Below, in pieces: positions 30,931 to 52,555 of a DNA stretch of 64,000 nt. Every line of letters starts with the position of its first letter. Within the stretch, counting starts at the first letter, position 1. A program made the position numbers and the translations under genes. The notes beneath the pieces were generated by a model, which saw only the letters and a program-made list of their open reading frames with translations, had not been told where the DNA came from and did no database searches. The stretch is from Amoebidium appalachense (taxonomy: Eukaryota; Ichthyosporea), in assembly GCA_963693365.1 (NCBI GenBank), contig CAVNZM010000016.1, positions 6,758,001-6,822,000 on the forward strand. Reading direction: 5' to 3'.

Positions 30931-31087
30931 GTTTTGCCCCAACCACATCAGCGGCAGCCATTACACGACGCGCACAAACCAGCTCAGGCTACTGAGTGTC
31001 ACTATTATAAAAACTATAAGTCCCTTCTCCAAACGAATAACTGAACGCTCCATGGCCCCGGAGGCTGATGCCTAACGCTAACTCACA

Positions 31088-31134
<47 letters not shown>

Positions 31135-32242
31135 ACATCCACACTGGGGAACGGGCTCTGCTTATGTGCATGCGATGGATTGTATGTGTGTTTTACAATA
31201 AGAGTGTGTTTTTTGTCGTGAGTGTATATCTCCTACCCCGTAAAGAATTCTAACATTCCTCCCCTCCCCTCTTTCCCTCCCCCCCCAACCTCCCCCCACC
31301 TTCCCCTGCCCCTCCCCGGCCCCCTCTAATACTTAATACTCGTGTAGCGGGGCCATATCTTGACTGCGCCGGGGCCAGGGGCCACAAAATGCATTGGGGA
31401 ATTAATTAAGAAGGGAGGGGGGCGAGGGAGGGAGGGGTGTTCGTATGTAATGATCGACCAGTCCTCGAGACTTGAGTAAATGAGCTCACCAGCAGAAAAG
31501 TGCGACATCTTCCATAGGTGCGCAAACGTTTATTTCTGGCCATATTGAGTGCGAATTAAAGGCGTGCCACGGGCAACAAAACGACTTAACTTCGTGGCCC
31601 TCGAGAGAAGTTCAATTTAGTTGGTCACAAGTTTTTGTAAACGGCTGGAAAACTAAAAGTTGCTAAGCATATGACGAACTGTAACTTTACCCCGTGACAC
31701 GGTTTTTGGATATGACACTGCACCTCTAGTATGAATATCCTTGGGTACTACAAAACTCAGTAAGACAGCCTATATACAAAGCCTGGCATTTCACAAACCG
31801 GTACCGTGACATACTGATAATAGTCTCGATCTTGTTTATAAAGAATACATGAGGACAGCGCAAAAGTTGCAAGAATAAACTAATAGACCTCTAGAAACTA
31901 AAAGAACACAGGAGTGTCTAGGCCTGGCCATTTGAACAAAAGTACGGGGCTGCGAGCGAGGTGCTATTATCAGCATGCTAATGTTTCACTGCGTTCAACC
32001 CCCCCTCGAATTCCCCCCAGAGGCTCCTTCCCCCCCCCCCCCCCCCCCCTCCCTGGACCCCCCCCCGGGGGGGGGGGGGAGGGGGGAGGGAATGGTCAAA
32101 AACGAGAGGTAAAAGGAAATTAGGCACACTTAACGGCTGAATTTTACAAACTGATAGCTATTGTGAAGCTTATAGCCCCAGAGCTTAAGAGAAGGGGCAC
32201 AGGTTGAGACACGAACAAAATACTCAGCACACACCCTGATGC

Positions 32243-33841
32243 CTACACATGCTCATCAAACAACATGGCGCTATCCATATCCCCCGACACCAGCTCAAAC
32301 TCCAACACAGGCCCGGGCAAGTCACAAGGCCTCCCCACCTCTGCCATAGAATCTTCCTCCGCCCATGCAGACTCGGACGTGGAGTTCCACCCACACAAGG
32401 TGGTAATTGCCCCCACCTCCTCCCTCGGCACGGTAATATCCAACTGTTTCGCCTTTCCCTGTTTTGCTGTCGTTTGTTTTAGCATCGTGACACCACTGGT
32501 AGAAGAGCATATAGAGAGCCTACGCGTTGGTGTGGTGGGGGCGGTCACGGCGGTCACATCACTTGCTATGCTCTCACGCCTCTCCATGGCGTTCATATCG
32601 TCCGGAAACGTCTGGAACTGGGGAGTGAACATGAGCAATGCCGATGGCGGTGGTGGTGATTGAAGCGGGGGTGGCACGAATGATGCCTGATTACTGACCG
32701 AGGGCTGAATTAAGGGCCCACCAAAGTCCAATGAGCGAGACCCTCGCACACCCAAATCATCCTCAGAATTACTAGACGACATAGTAAACGCCGTGAAGGG
32801 TGTGTCGAGCTCCTCAAATTGCTTGAATACCGAATCACCGAGTCCCCCTTCTGGGGACAGCGCGTCCTGGCCGAGTGCATGGGCATGTTGTGCCTTACCA
32901 ACGTGAAACGATGTGTCCGTATGCACCTGTATTTGTGCCATTGGTTGCAGGTTCTCTGATGAGCGACCAGGGACGTGATAAGGCGTCGGAGACGAAGGTG
33001 GTGTTTGTTTCGAAAAGCGCCTCTTTACAAGCATTCTCTCCGGTGGTGGAAGTACGCAGGGAGACATTGGTTCGCTGCAGTCAAACGTCGGAAGAATGGC
33101 AAGAACATCCTCGGGCACATCGTGTGCTGGAACCGCCGCAGGTGCCTTTTGCAGTAGCCGGTTTCTGTGTGCACGGTCCAGCTCCTGTCTCATTGCTGGG
33201 TCGACAAAGCGAAGAATGACGTCCAGTTGCTGCTGGATGACCTGCTGCTGGTCGTAGAGGTTGTTGCGTAGAGCATCTAGCTGCTTGTATGTTTTAATCA
33301 AACTGTCTTGATCGTCGCTGGGTGGCAAATTCTGTGTGTTTCTTTCGGGGTTGCCTTGGGATGCGTTCGCAGTCTGAAAGATCGACGGTCGTGTATGGTG
33401 GGTGGTCTTGCTAGGATCCATAGACACTTGTTGTGGCGGGGTGTTTGTATGTGTGTGTAGCCACAATGCATGGTCTTTTTCTTGCTTCACAGCTGAGTCT
33501 GCGTAAGTTTGCGGTTGTGCGTGTGTTTGCGTTACTGAACCAGGAGCAGTGGTGAGACCAACACTACTTTGTTGGCTCGTGTCCCTTCTGTTCCAGGTTT
33601 GTTGTGTGATTGCATTCGTGCTAAAATTCCGCCCGTTTTTCTTCCCACCCCCCTGCCCCACTGTGTATCGTGGTTGTGCGCCCTTTCGCTGTGTCTGCAG
33701 CTTCGTTGGTTTTGTTTTCTTGGCCTTAGGCTGGTACTGATGATAGCAAAGCTCCTTGAATTTGGGTGGGGGGGGCTGCGTGTCTTTCCGGGGCAAGTCA
33801 GTGCCACAGGACTCGGCTAAAGTACTCGTGTCTGCATCCAT
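32243..33841 (-). CDS. Single-exon 532 aa protein, possibly MRTF/myocardin-like
   Basis: The only long intronless gene in the window. The start has a strong context (CACCATGG). Residues 27-41 read KFKELCYHQYQPKAK. This resembles the basic B1 box of myocardin-related SRF coactivators, whose core is K-hydrophobic-K-x-L-x-[YF]-H-x-Y-x-P. A Gln-rich predicted coiled coil follows at about 180-225 (KQLDALRNNLYDQQQ), then Ser/Pro-rich sequence with several SP and TP sites and an acidic C-terminus ending MLFDEHV. RPEL actin-binding motifs and a SAP domain were not seen, so orthology is unproven. It is probably a nuclear regulator. Coding status is supported by 532 codons without a stop and by non-repetitive composition. 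Confidence 0.85.
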   Translation of the reverse strand: MDADTSTLAESCGTDLPRKDTQPPPPKFKELCYHQYQPKAKKTKPTKLQTQRKGAQPRYTVGQGGGKKNGRNFSTNAITQQTWNRRDTSQQSSVGLTTAPGSVTQTHAQPQTYADSAVKQEKDHALWLHTHTNTPPQQVSMDPSKTTHHTRPSIFQTANASQGNPERNTQNLPPSDDQDSLIKTYKQLDALRNNLYDQQQVIQQQLDVILRFVDPAMRQELDRAHRNRLLQKAPAAVPAHDVPEDVLAILPTFDCSEPMSPCVLPPPERMLVKRRFSKQTPPSSPTPYHVPGRSSENLQPMAQIQVHTDTSFHVGKAQHAHALGQDALSPEGGLGDSVFKQFEELDTPFTAFTMSSSNSEDDLGVRGSRSLDFGGPLIQPSVSNQASFVPPPLQSPPPPSALLMFTPQFQTFPDDMNAMERRESIASDVTAVTAPTTPTRRLSICSSTSGVTMLKQTTAKQGKAKQLDITVPREEVGAITTLCGWNSTSESAWAEEDSMAEVGRPCDLPGPVLEFELVSGDMDSAMLFDEHV

Positions 33842-34255
33842 GGTGAAAACAAACCGTTGAGAAATCTAAAACTAAATGTGAAGATCTACTTGAAGAAAAG
33901 GTACTTAACGAGTACCACACTAGTGACAACGACTCGTAAACTTTCCACAATCAAGGAATTTAGTAATGAACCGTTTCTTTTTTCAAGGTAAGTTCGCAAA
34001 CACTCTGTCTAAGGTTATGGGGGAAATCGTTGCAGCCCAGCTCGAATTATTGCCTGTTGTGTTGTGTGTTGAACGTGTGTTTGTTGCATGCACGGGACAC
34101 AACGTGTGGTTACCCGACATGCCCAGAGTTATGCTTAGAGCATGGTGCAGAGTTCAAGTAGGAGTAGATCTTTAAAGATGTGTGCCAACTGTTTCATTAA
34201 GCAAAACTCTGTCCAAAAAAATGTGTAACAACAGCAACTTCAAAAAAAGAAAAAA

Positions 34256-34286
<31 letters not shown>

Positions 34287-35270
34287 AATAAACACAACGG
34301 TCTTCAGTGCCTTCACTTCACTTCGGGTGTGTGCAGGGAAAACGAACCATATATGGAAGGTTGTGAGGGGGCTGGAATTACGGGAGAGCGAGGGGGGTTG
34401 CTTGAGTGCCGCCGTAGTATGTGCCAACTCGCCCCACCTTCCCGTACTTGAATCAGCACAAAAATTGGTAAAAAACATCTTTCAAAACAAAATGGATGTT
34501 TTATCATAGTATATTCAGATTTACTCAGTGACAGACTGTAGACTTCCTGTTTAGTGAGATTCTCCAGAGTTAGGTGCGTGCAAACAATCGGATAACTCTC
34601 CCCCAGATCTACAGCCAATAGGAGGGCCGAACCAATCAATCCGAGCGGCGGGGCGCGCAGATATATCCGGGCTCAAGATCTGGCCAGCGAGTCCGGCACG
34701 GACCGATATCGATATCAAAGGATCTAAGTTATCGTAGTTGCACCAAAGAAGGAAAATTTTTCTAAAATGAACGTTCACATGGTTTTTCAATTATAGCACC
34801 TGGGGTTGGGTGTGCAAAATGACTTCTTACCGGTTCCGGTTATGATCATGTGTGGATATTCTGATCCCTGCAGATCCCATGCACAATTGCACATACCGTG
34901 GATCCGATGGTATCACGCCCGGCCCCCATGCAAATTTCGTAAAAATGTTTTTTTTCCTTTTTCTTGTGAAATTCGTGAATATTATTGCAATTACCCTTTG
35001 AGGAGATTCAGAAAGGTGTTCAAACCCAAGCCTCAAGTTGATTTTGGCCTCAACCTTTTGCCCAAAATGCGGAATGAAGAACTAAATATTTAAACAACTA
35101 TTTGTTTGTTGTAAATCGGAGGTTGTTGGCATCTTATAATCCTCCAGATTTGGAGTTATGATAATTGGAACTATTATGAATTTTGCGATTCATTCGGAAT
35201 ATATAGGACCCACAGTTGAAAGATAGATCTACACGTGTAATGGAGTCACATTGAGTTGGCGCCGTTTACA

Positions 35271-36052
35271 TATAAAAAAACAGTCAAAGACACCATTGAC
35301 ACAAGTCGTTATTCATCAACCGCAATCAAGATTGATATTCAGAGTATAGAGTTGCCACTTGCCACCATGCACTGCCAGGCAAAGCTGCAACGCGCGGCGC
35401 AAGCTTGAGAGTCTATTATACACCTTGGATCTTTTTGAATATGTTTGGATGCTGGGTGGGCCAATCGCGCAGTTTCCTACAACAGGTGCGTGCACCACAA
35501 ATTACAGGTGGGCTGCTGCAACTACTTCAACTACTTCTGCGCTGCGTGAGTGGAGGGGTGGCTATTGGGTCGTCGAGGAGCTTTCCTTGTGGCTGCCGTG
35601 TTTTCAGCCTTCAGCAGTATGGCAATGAGTGGGTTTGCTTGCATGCATTCTGTAGTTGTGTTTTCCTGTGTGTCCTGCCACAACTAGGCCACCTTATCAA
35701 AGAGTTGAGACAGCTTCTGCGGGTTTTCTAGGGGACGGGCCCGTGCACGTGGGGATTGTTTTCTCGCTCGGCCGGATTTGGTCTGCATTGCTCTCACTTG
35801 CCTGCTGTGCCCCGGTAGGTTTTGAGGGGGGCCTGTTGGGGGGCAGCAGTAATGATGTCTTCTTGCGGAGTGTGGCCTGGTCATCATCGCTGCATATGAC
35901 TAGTTGGAGCAAAATAGTTTCACGCGTACACGTGCACTTGTACCTTTGCCCGCTGGTGTCCTTTGGTCACTTGTTTTATTTTTTATTTCATCACTGTGGC
36001 TTTCGAAGTCGGTTATTTTGGTGGTCATGTAGCCTGTTGCCTGATCAATAAA
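35271..36052 (+). other. Possible short transcription unit
   Basis: A TATAAAAAAA word at 35271 is followed about 95 bases later by an ATG in strong context (GCCACCATG, 35367) opening only a 13-codon frame. A second frame from about 35441 gives 96 aa (MFGCWVGQ start) with no recognised motif. AATAAA occurs at 36047. It could be a non-coding RNA, a small gene or chance. Confidence 0.2.
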
Positions 36053-36356
36053 TCCCAGTCAAGAGAAAAATTACAGGGCCAACAAAACCCAAATTGTCAG
36101 AATTTCGAAGACACGTGGCATTATAGATAATTTATGGTTAATTTGTTAAAGAATTTTAAACATAAGGTCGCATCTGGTGAAAGTGAGAGTTCTCACAGAT
36201 ACTTAAAACATTTAAAAATTATGGTTCATAAATGGTTTCTCTATCAAGCTGTGCACAGGATTGTTATTTCTTGACTTAGCATTCAGTCAAAAAAAAGGCT
36301 TTCCGAATTTGGAATCCTCTTGAAAATTACCGAGTCACAACCCCCTCCATGAAATT

Positions 36357-36391
<35 letters not shown>

Positions 36392-36446
36392 AAATTTGAC
36401 ATTTACATGCATGATCAAAAAATCCCAGTCAAGAGAAAATTTACAG
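36042..36446. repeat. 35-bp direct repeats flanking a T30-ending segment
   Basis: 36042-36076 and 36412-36446 match at all but two of 35 bases (core AATCCCAGTCAAGAGAAAA). The segment between them is AT-rich and carries about 30 T at 36361-36390, close to the second repeat. This could be a reverse-inserted poly-A retrocopy with a long target duplication, or a local duplication. Confidence 0.55.
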
Positions 36447-37765
36447 CCATTGACCGGCCATGGCAAATGTATTCAAGTCCAGTCCAGCTAGGTCGTAATG
36501 CTGCTTCTGCATGCAGTTTCAGTATTATATGCACAAGCTATGGAAATTAGAAATGGCGTGATTTCTGGGAAGGGCAGTTTATCGATTTGGTGATTTAAAA
36601 TTTGTGGTGATCACTGATATGCAATGTGCCATGCGCATGCGCATGCGCAGATGACGTGTTTATTGGTTAGATTTGCCACAGAATACGCGTTTCAAAAATG
36701 TGCACGGAAGGCTTGCACTGTGTATGCTCAAAGCGCTAATTAGGTGTCTGTTCTGCACACAAAAAGGCCTATAGAAAGCAGCTGAACCATACGCTCGTCT
36801 ACTGTACCTGCGCATGCTATACAGGTAAACTTATGCATCATTTGAGATAGCACTATACGTAGTGCGCATTCTTGACCCGCCACATCGGACAGATTTGCAT
36901 CATGATCAATTTAAAGTAAACAAGTTTGTTGGGCCAATCGGGAGGCGCGTTTTGGTACAACACAAGCAAATTCCACTAGGCTAAATGAATACCACACAGA
37001 TCTCCACACCCCCCATGTGCACATGGACAGTTGTGCACGCCCAGAGCCCCTGCCGCCCTGCCGAGCTGTCGAGCGTCACCCTAAAGCATGAAGAAGTGAA
37101 CAAAAATGTCCCTACATTGACTCCCTACATTTTTATAAACTTCTTCTAACTCTAAACTCAGTAGTTCATCATATGATAGTCGATCATCAAACTTGGCCCA
37201 GCTAGTGCTGTGTGCGATGATCATGTGAGCTCCCAACCTGGGACGACGTTTGTATTTTCAGCAGTCCCTTCCCTCGCCCAATCGAATACAAGCGGTGAAC
37301 GAATGGGGCATATGTTTCAAACGGATGATCTCTTGGCTCGTGCATCGATGAAGACTACAATATTGTGGCAGCGAAATCATAAATGCGATACGTAGTGTGA
37401 TTATCGACATACAGGCTTGAGGTCGTGATAAGATGCCGGCCGCGTGATCCGACGTGCCGAGGGAGTCGTTTCAGTTTTTGCATGTGTCCTTGTAGCCACG
37501 TCGGCCAGAGCCAGACCGCGAAGTACAGTGTCCGTCCGCGCCTAAGATCGTCCGCTGCTAAGATTCCGTATACGCCGATTTTGCCAAAATCTTTAGATTC
37601 CGTATATACGAGCCCATTTTCTGGATAATCTGAGAGAAAATATATCCCCCCCCCCCCCCCCCCCCCCCCCCCCAAACAACAACAACAAAAAAACAAAAAA
37701 AAAAGCCTCCCCAGCCCCTCAGTTACAGAAGTTCAGAGTAGGCAGGGTTCCCCATAATGACTTTA

Positions 37766-37904
<139 letters not shown>

Positions 37905-38259
37905 GCCACTCTCTCCCTCCCTCCCTCTCTCCCTGCCTCCCTCCCTCCCTCCCTCTCTCCCTCCCTCTCTCTCTCTCAGCTCTCTCTCTCTCTCTCTCTC
38001 TCGAGAGAGAGAGAGAGAGAGAGCTCTGTCTCTACAGTGTCAGTTGGACATTGCATGTACGCCTCCCACATTCCCTCCCGGTCTTCCCCACTGCGCATGA
38101 AATGCGCATGCAGTCCCCCTCCCCCCCTCTCCCCCCCCCCCCCCCCCCAGCCCCTCCCCCCCCCCCCCCCCCCCCCCCCCCCACTCCTCCACATTGGTCA
38201 CCTCTTAATGTGTCGACTAGCCCCGGAGTCTAGGTTGCCTCCCCACCTCCCCCCTCCCC

Positions 38260-38293
<34 letters not shown>

Positions 38294-38739
38294 GCCCGGC
38301 CCCCCAAAGTTTCACCCAGTGGCACCTTGGCAACCACCCCACTGCTCTTCCCCCCCTCACACACACGTCTCCCCGGCGTTATATAAGTGTACGGTAACTT
38401 ACCATTCCCACTCAACCCCCCTCCCCCCGAGGCCTCCCCCCCACCCCTCCCCCCCCCCCCCCCCCCCCCTCCTCCAGGGGGCCCCCTCAAGATCATGGGT
38501 ACGACTGGTCGTCTCCGGCTCTAATTGCCGCAAGATTCCGTCGACACCCCCTTAAATCGTAGAATCTTAGACTGGATGCAAACTGTAGCTAGACACCCGG
38601 TCCGAAATATTACAATATCCGAGCTCGGCAGCTGGCTCGGGGCCCCGGGGCCCACGTTTTCTCCTGTGACCATGGAACCCCGGCTTATTATAATTTATTT
38701 GTTAGGATCCGGACCGCGTCCACTCCAATTAATTGCAAA

Positions 38740-38880
38740 ATTAGGAGAAGGGAGCTCGAGAGAGAGGTCTCTCGCGAGAGAGAGAGAGTTCGACAGAGAG
38801 GGGTAGCGCTCGACAGCTCGAGAGCTCGAGCTTGAGAGAGGCAACGAGGAATGACTCGGAGGGAGAGAGCTCGAGGGGGG
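38740..38880. repeat. GAGA/CTCGAG-rich degenerate block
   Basis: Interspersed GAGAGAGA runs with repeated GAGCTCGAG and CTCGCGAGAG words that are self-complementary. It lies between poly-C and poly-G/GA tracts. Confidence 0.7.
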
Positions 38881-38887
38881 GCGGGCC

Positions 38888-38924
<37 letters not shown>

Positions 38925-38944
38925 TCCGTTTTTTTTGTTTTTTT

Positions 38945-38991
<47 letters not shown>

Positions 38992-39054
38992 GGGAGGGAG
39001 TGAGGGAGAGTCGGCCCGGGGAGAGAGGCTCAGCGAAGTGGGAGGAAGGGAGGC

Positions 39055-39251
<197 letters not shown>

Positions 39252-39267
39252 TGAGGGGGGGGGGGGG

Positions 39268-40524
39268 TGTTGGAAGTAGAGTCCGCTGTGACTAGGGTCG
39301 TCGTGGCGCGCTTGGGCGCTGACCCGTTTTTTTACTGCTTTCAGTGTGTTAACTCCATGACTGAACTCCATGACTTAACTCCATGACTTAACTCCATGAC
39401 TGAACTCCATGACTGAACTCCATGTCTTTACTCCATCACTGAACTCCATGACTGAACTCCATGACTGAACTCCATGTCTGAACTCCATGTCTGCACCTGG
39501 CAGAGACGTGGCTTATATACCCGTGGGGCAGCAGTCTGGAATGTAATCCGGATGCCAGGTGCTAATCGGATTGGTTACTTTCATTTAGAGATCTCTGGGA
39601 CCAGTGAACCAATCGTTTGCAGTCAAAACACAATTGGCAACATTCCTCAACTATGCAGATGTGCATGTGGTGATCGAGTGTCAGCGTGTGTCTGTGTACA
39701 CGGAACCAATTGTAAAGCTAACATACACATATTGTGGAGTGAGCGTAAGTCTGCACTCCAACACCCCTACCCAATTGGAGAAGTGTACACACCACTGTAG
39801 AGAAGAGAGAGTGAGTGTGGCTGCTTGCAGGGTAGACCGGGGTGTGCATTCCACTGTGGTGCGTGCCCCGCCAATGAAGTGGAATACTTGACGTTGATGT
39901 CGCAGGCTGCTGCGGATGGAGTTTGTGGAAGCGAAAGTCTCTACTTCACGGAAATACGCTCGCGGGTGTAGGGTACAGCCTAGAAGTCGGTTTCTGGGCT
40001 CCTCCGTTCAAGGCGTCGTAGGGGACGTGAAGTTAGAGGCCGCGGTGTCGTGTCTGGGCCCATAACCCTGTTGGAAGTAGAGTCCGCTGTGACTAGGGTC
40101 GTCGTGGCGCGCTTGGGCGCTGACCCGTTTTTTACTGCTTTCAGTGTGTTAACTCCATGACTGAACTCCATGACTGAACTCCATGACTGAACTCCATGAC
40201 TGAACTCCATGACTTAACTCCATGACTTAACTCCATGACTGAACTCCATGTCTGCACCTGGCAGAGACGTGGCTTATATACCCGTGGGGCAGCAGTCTGG
40301 AATGTAATCCGGATGCCAGGTGCTAATCGGATTGGTTACTTTCATTTAGAGATCTCTGGGACCAGTGAACCAATCGTTTGCAGTCAAAACACAATTGGCA
40401 ACATTCCTCAACTATGCAGATGTGCATGTGGTGATCGAGTGTCAGCGTGTGTCTGTGTACACGGAACCAATTGTAAAGCTAACATACACATATTGTGGAG
40501 TGAGCGTAAGTCTGCACTCCAACA
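39268..40524 (-). mobile_element. Non-autonomous copia-type LTR retrotransposon (TRIM-like)
   Basis: Two direct repeats, 39268-39763 and 40069-40524, start TGTTGGA and end TCCAACA (inverted 7-bp termini). They flank 305 bases with no gag or pol. They differ only in the copy number and sequence of an internal 13-bp minisatellite and in one T, so the insertion is young. GGGGG flanks both sides, a candidate 5-bp target duplication, though it sits at a G run. On the minus strand the internal region begins GGGTTATGGGCCCAG (40068-40054), which is the complement of the anticodon arm of initiator tRNA-Met. Drosophila copia uses the same internal primer site. A purine-rich GGGTAGGGG precedes the other repeat at 39764, as expected of a polypurine tract. 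The element depends on enzymes encoded elsewhere. Confidence 0.85.
40273..40280 (-). promoter_or_regulatory. TATA box in the 5' LTR
   Basis: TATATAAG on the minus strand within the LTR that lies upstream in element orientation. The matching word in the other LTR is at 39512-39519. It is followed by the 13-bp minisatellite and would start transcription of the element. Confidence 0.5.
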
Positions 40525-40621
40525 GGGGGTAGAGTGTGTGTGTGTGTGTGTGTATGTGACGGTGTGACTGTGTCAGTGTGTGTACGTGTGTGTGTAAGAG
40601 AGAGAGCGAGAGCGAGAGAGA

Positions 40622-40660
<39 letters not shown>

Positions 40661-41180
40661 AGGAGGGAGCAGACGCTAGTGTGAAGAGAGAGAAAAAAGA
40701 GATAGAGATCTTCGGGCCGGAGGAGGAGGAGAAGGATGATCAGTGCGGCTGTAGTTTTTTCCAAAGACTGCGGCTATATTAGCCCGTCGACCAATCACTG
40801 AGTGACACTCAGGCACGGCCGCGGGCCGCCCACTATCAGCTGGCAGTTTTTATGTAACACCTACCGTGTGTGTCTGGATTTTTTCTTAGCATTCTATAGT
40901 AATAAAAAATTAATGTTATGTACGTATGGTAGGGAGGAAGAAAAGATTATTTGCCTTACTCAAGAGGCTCGTGTCGCATGTACACATGCCGTCGCGGGTA
41001 GATCTCTGGGGATTTTGTTGAACCAATCGATAGCGAGATGACCTCAGGGTGCTTTTAGATCCATATATTTTCAAAACTATTTTGTATTTTTTTGTTTTCG
41101 GTTCTAGGTATGAATCACGGGATCCTCTAAAACCCGGAAATATAGCAGCCTAAGTTCGAATATTTCTAACCCTTCACCTC

Positions 41181-41840
41181 GATGAGTAGCGCGGTTTTAT
41201 TGGTTGCTGGTTTACTGTTAGCCCCAATGGATCATAAGTAGCATAAATTGTTACTCATCTCGGTATCCCGGGAATTTTTGGAAAATGGCTCAACTAGGAT
41301 GAGTAACATCTTAGATTACTCATGACCCTCCATCAAAGAACCACGCTTTTGTACCTTAAAAATGGTCATGTCGAGTTGATATTTTCCATGAACAAAGCAA
41401 ATATATTGTTTTACCAAGGCCTAGCAATAGAATATGGTGTATTATAGTACATCACTACACCGCAATACCATGATCATCATCCGCCGGCGGGTTTTTGGCT
41501 GTTTTCGTTCAGCCAAGGACTGCGCCTGGGTGATGCGCTCAATTGGTCTCGCCGCCGCCGCCTGGCCGCCCAAAATCACTAATTGATGAGTCACATTCTT
41601 GTGAGATGAGTAACTCTCTTCACACCTCGCTACCCCTTCATGATCGCTCATAGTAAACATCACAATAATAGACTTAAACACCCCAAAAAAAATTACAGGC
41701 GCGTGTTTATCCTGATAAGAGGTAACTTTTTTACTTAAAAATTTAAGCCTTTGGATGTGAGTGGAAAAAAATCTGAGCGCCTCAAAAATGAGTAACATCT
41801 ATGTTACTCATTAAAACCATGGGGGTTAGCAAACGAGTCA
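41181..41840 (+). promoter_or_regulatory. Cluster of TGAGTAA/TGAGTCA sites upstream of transporter gene
   Basis: Near-identical GATGAGTAAC-type words occur at 41181, 41251 (reverse), 41298, 41315 (reverse), 41585 (TGAGTCA form), 41605, 41787 and 41803 (reverse). The pair at 41787-41812 forms a perfect 12-bp inverted repeat with a 2-base centre. TGASTMA is the recognition word of AP-1/Gcn4-type bZIP factors. The cluster ends about 100 bases before a TATA box. Regulation of the GDP-mannose transporter by a bZIP factor is inferred. Confidence 0.5.
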
Positions 41841-41910
41841 CCTCGAGGTCGCCCCTCCGGCTGTGTCACACTTGTGTCGTTTTTTTTCTCTCTTTGTGAC
41901 TTTCCCTCAA

Positions 41911-41922
41911 ATATATATATAA
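41911..41922 (+). promoter_or_regulatory. TATA box of GDP-mannose transporter gene
   Basis: ATATATATATAA lies about 860 bases before the proposed ATG, which is itself immediately preceded by a (CA)n-AG acceptor-like end. This implies a non-coding first exon (about 41940-42140) and a 5' UTR intron. Confidence 0.5.
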
Positions 41923-42459
41923 GTGAATAGGGCAGTGCGGAGGCAACTCTAGACAATTAGGTTAAAGACAAGGTTGGTGGCTTTTCCGCGCTTTGTTTGT
42001 TGTTGTAGGAAGTTGGTTTGGTGTGCAGTCAAAGAGGGGAGACGAAGGGATGAACAAGCAACGAAGAAGTTGCTTGTGTAGCGTGCTATGTTACGCCTTA
42101 TGAGCTTTGAATGGTTGTGGCTTGGGTTAATGGCAGGGCCTCTGCGTGTGTGTGCGTGCGTTTTGCACCTATGTGAACGGCGTGCCCCACAAACACTTGC
42201 ATGTTAACACAGAGACATCAGAGCATCGCAGGCACTTCGATAAGTCTACACATGGGCAGGTGTGCAAGCCCCCATGCACACGCACTCACCATTGCCACAC
42301 ACAGACGGACACACACGCGCGCACGCATACACATACACATCACACACATACACACATCACACACACACACACACACACACACACCCACATACACACAGAC
42401 ACACACACACACACGGACGGGCTCCACTTGTGATGCAGACTCTCTCTGTGTGCTCCTTT

Positions 42460-42520
42460 ATTGCACGCATTATGTTGTCCATCTTAAATGTGTACTTCGT
42501 ACCCTGTACCTCACTTTAAA
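42460..42520 (+). mobile_element. Family A element fragment
   Basis: A short remnant with TTTATTGCACGCATTATG and GTGTACTTCGTACCCTG, located in the presumed 5' UTR intron of the transporter gene and followed by C-rich sequence. Confidence 0.45.
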
Positions 42521-42724
42521 CCCTCAGCACCCCACCTTTCCCCCCCCCCTCCCCCCCCCCCCCCCCCCCCCCTTCTCTTCTCTCTACCCACTCTTTAAAA
42601 CATAACCTTCTCCCCCTTCCCCCATGTCCACTTCCACCCTCATCCCCCTGCCCTCCCTGACATACCCCCAACCATACCCTTCCCCCCTCTCCCCCACCCG
42701 ACCGTGCGCGCGCGCACACACACA

Positions 42725-42763
<39 letters not shown>

Positions 42764-42771
42764 CCATCCCT

Positions 42772-52555
<9,784 letters not shown>

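Larger units (their letters stand above)
28946..32242. other. Intergenic region, promoter side of KH gene
   Basis: Contains (GT)n and poly-G near 29040-29235, then about 1.3 kb of ordinary AT-balanced sequence, a poly-C tract at about 30645-30674 and family A fragments. The 5' leader of the KH gene must lie here. No other exon could be supported on either strand. Confidence 0.5.

Noticed and set aside
34806-35093. 95-codon open frame
   Set aside because: No motif, ordinary length for chance in AT-balanced DNA, and no splice or promoter support.
35684-35912. Minus-strand open frames of 67-71 codons, Pro/Ser-rich
   Set aside because: Two different frames are equally open, neither connects by phase to the single-exon gene downstream, and no homology is recognised.
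39980-40210. Minus-strand 76-codon frame with MEFSHGV repeats
   Set aside because: It crosses the LTR minisatellite and the primer-binding site of the retroelement. It is a by-product of the 13-bp repeats.
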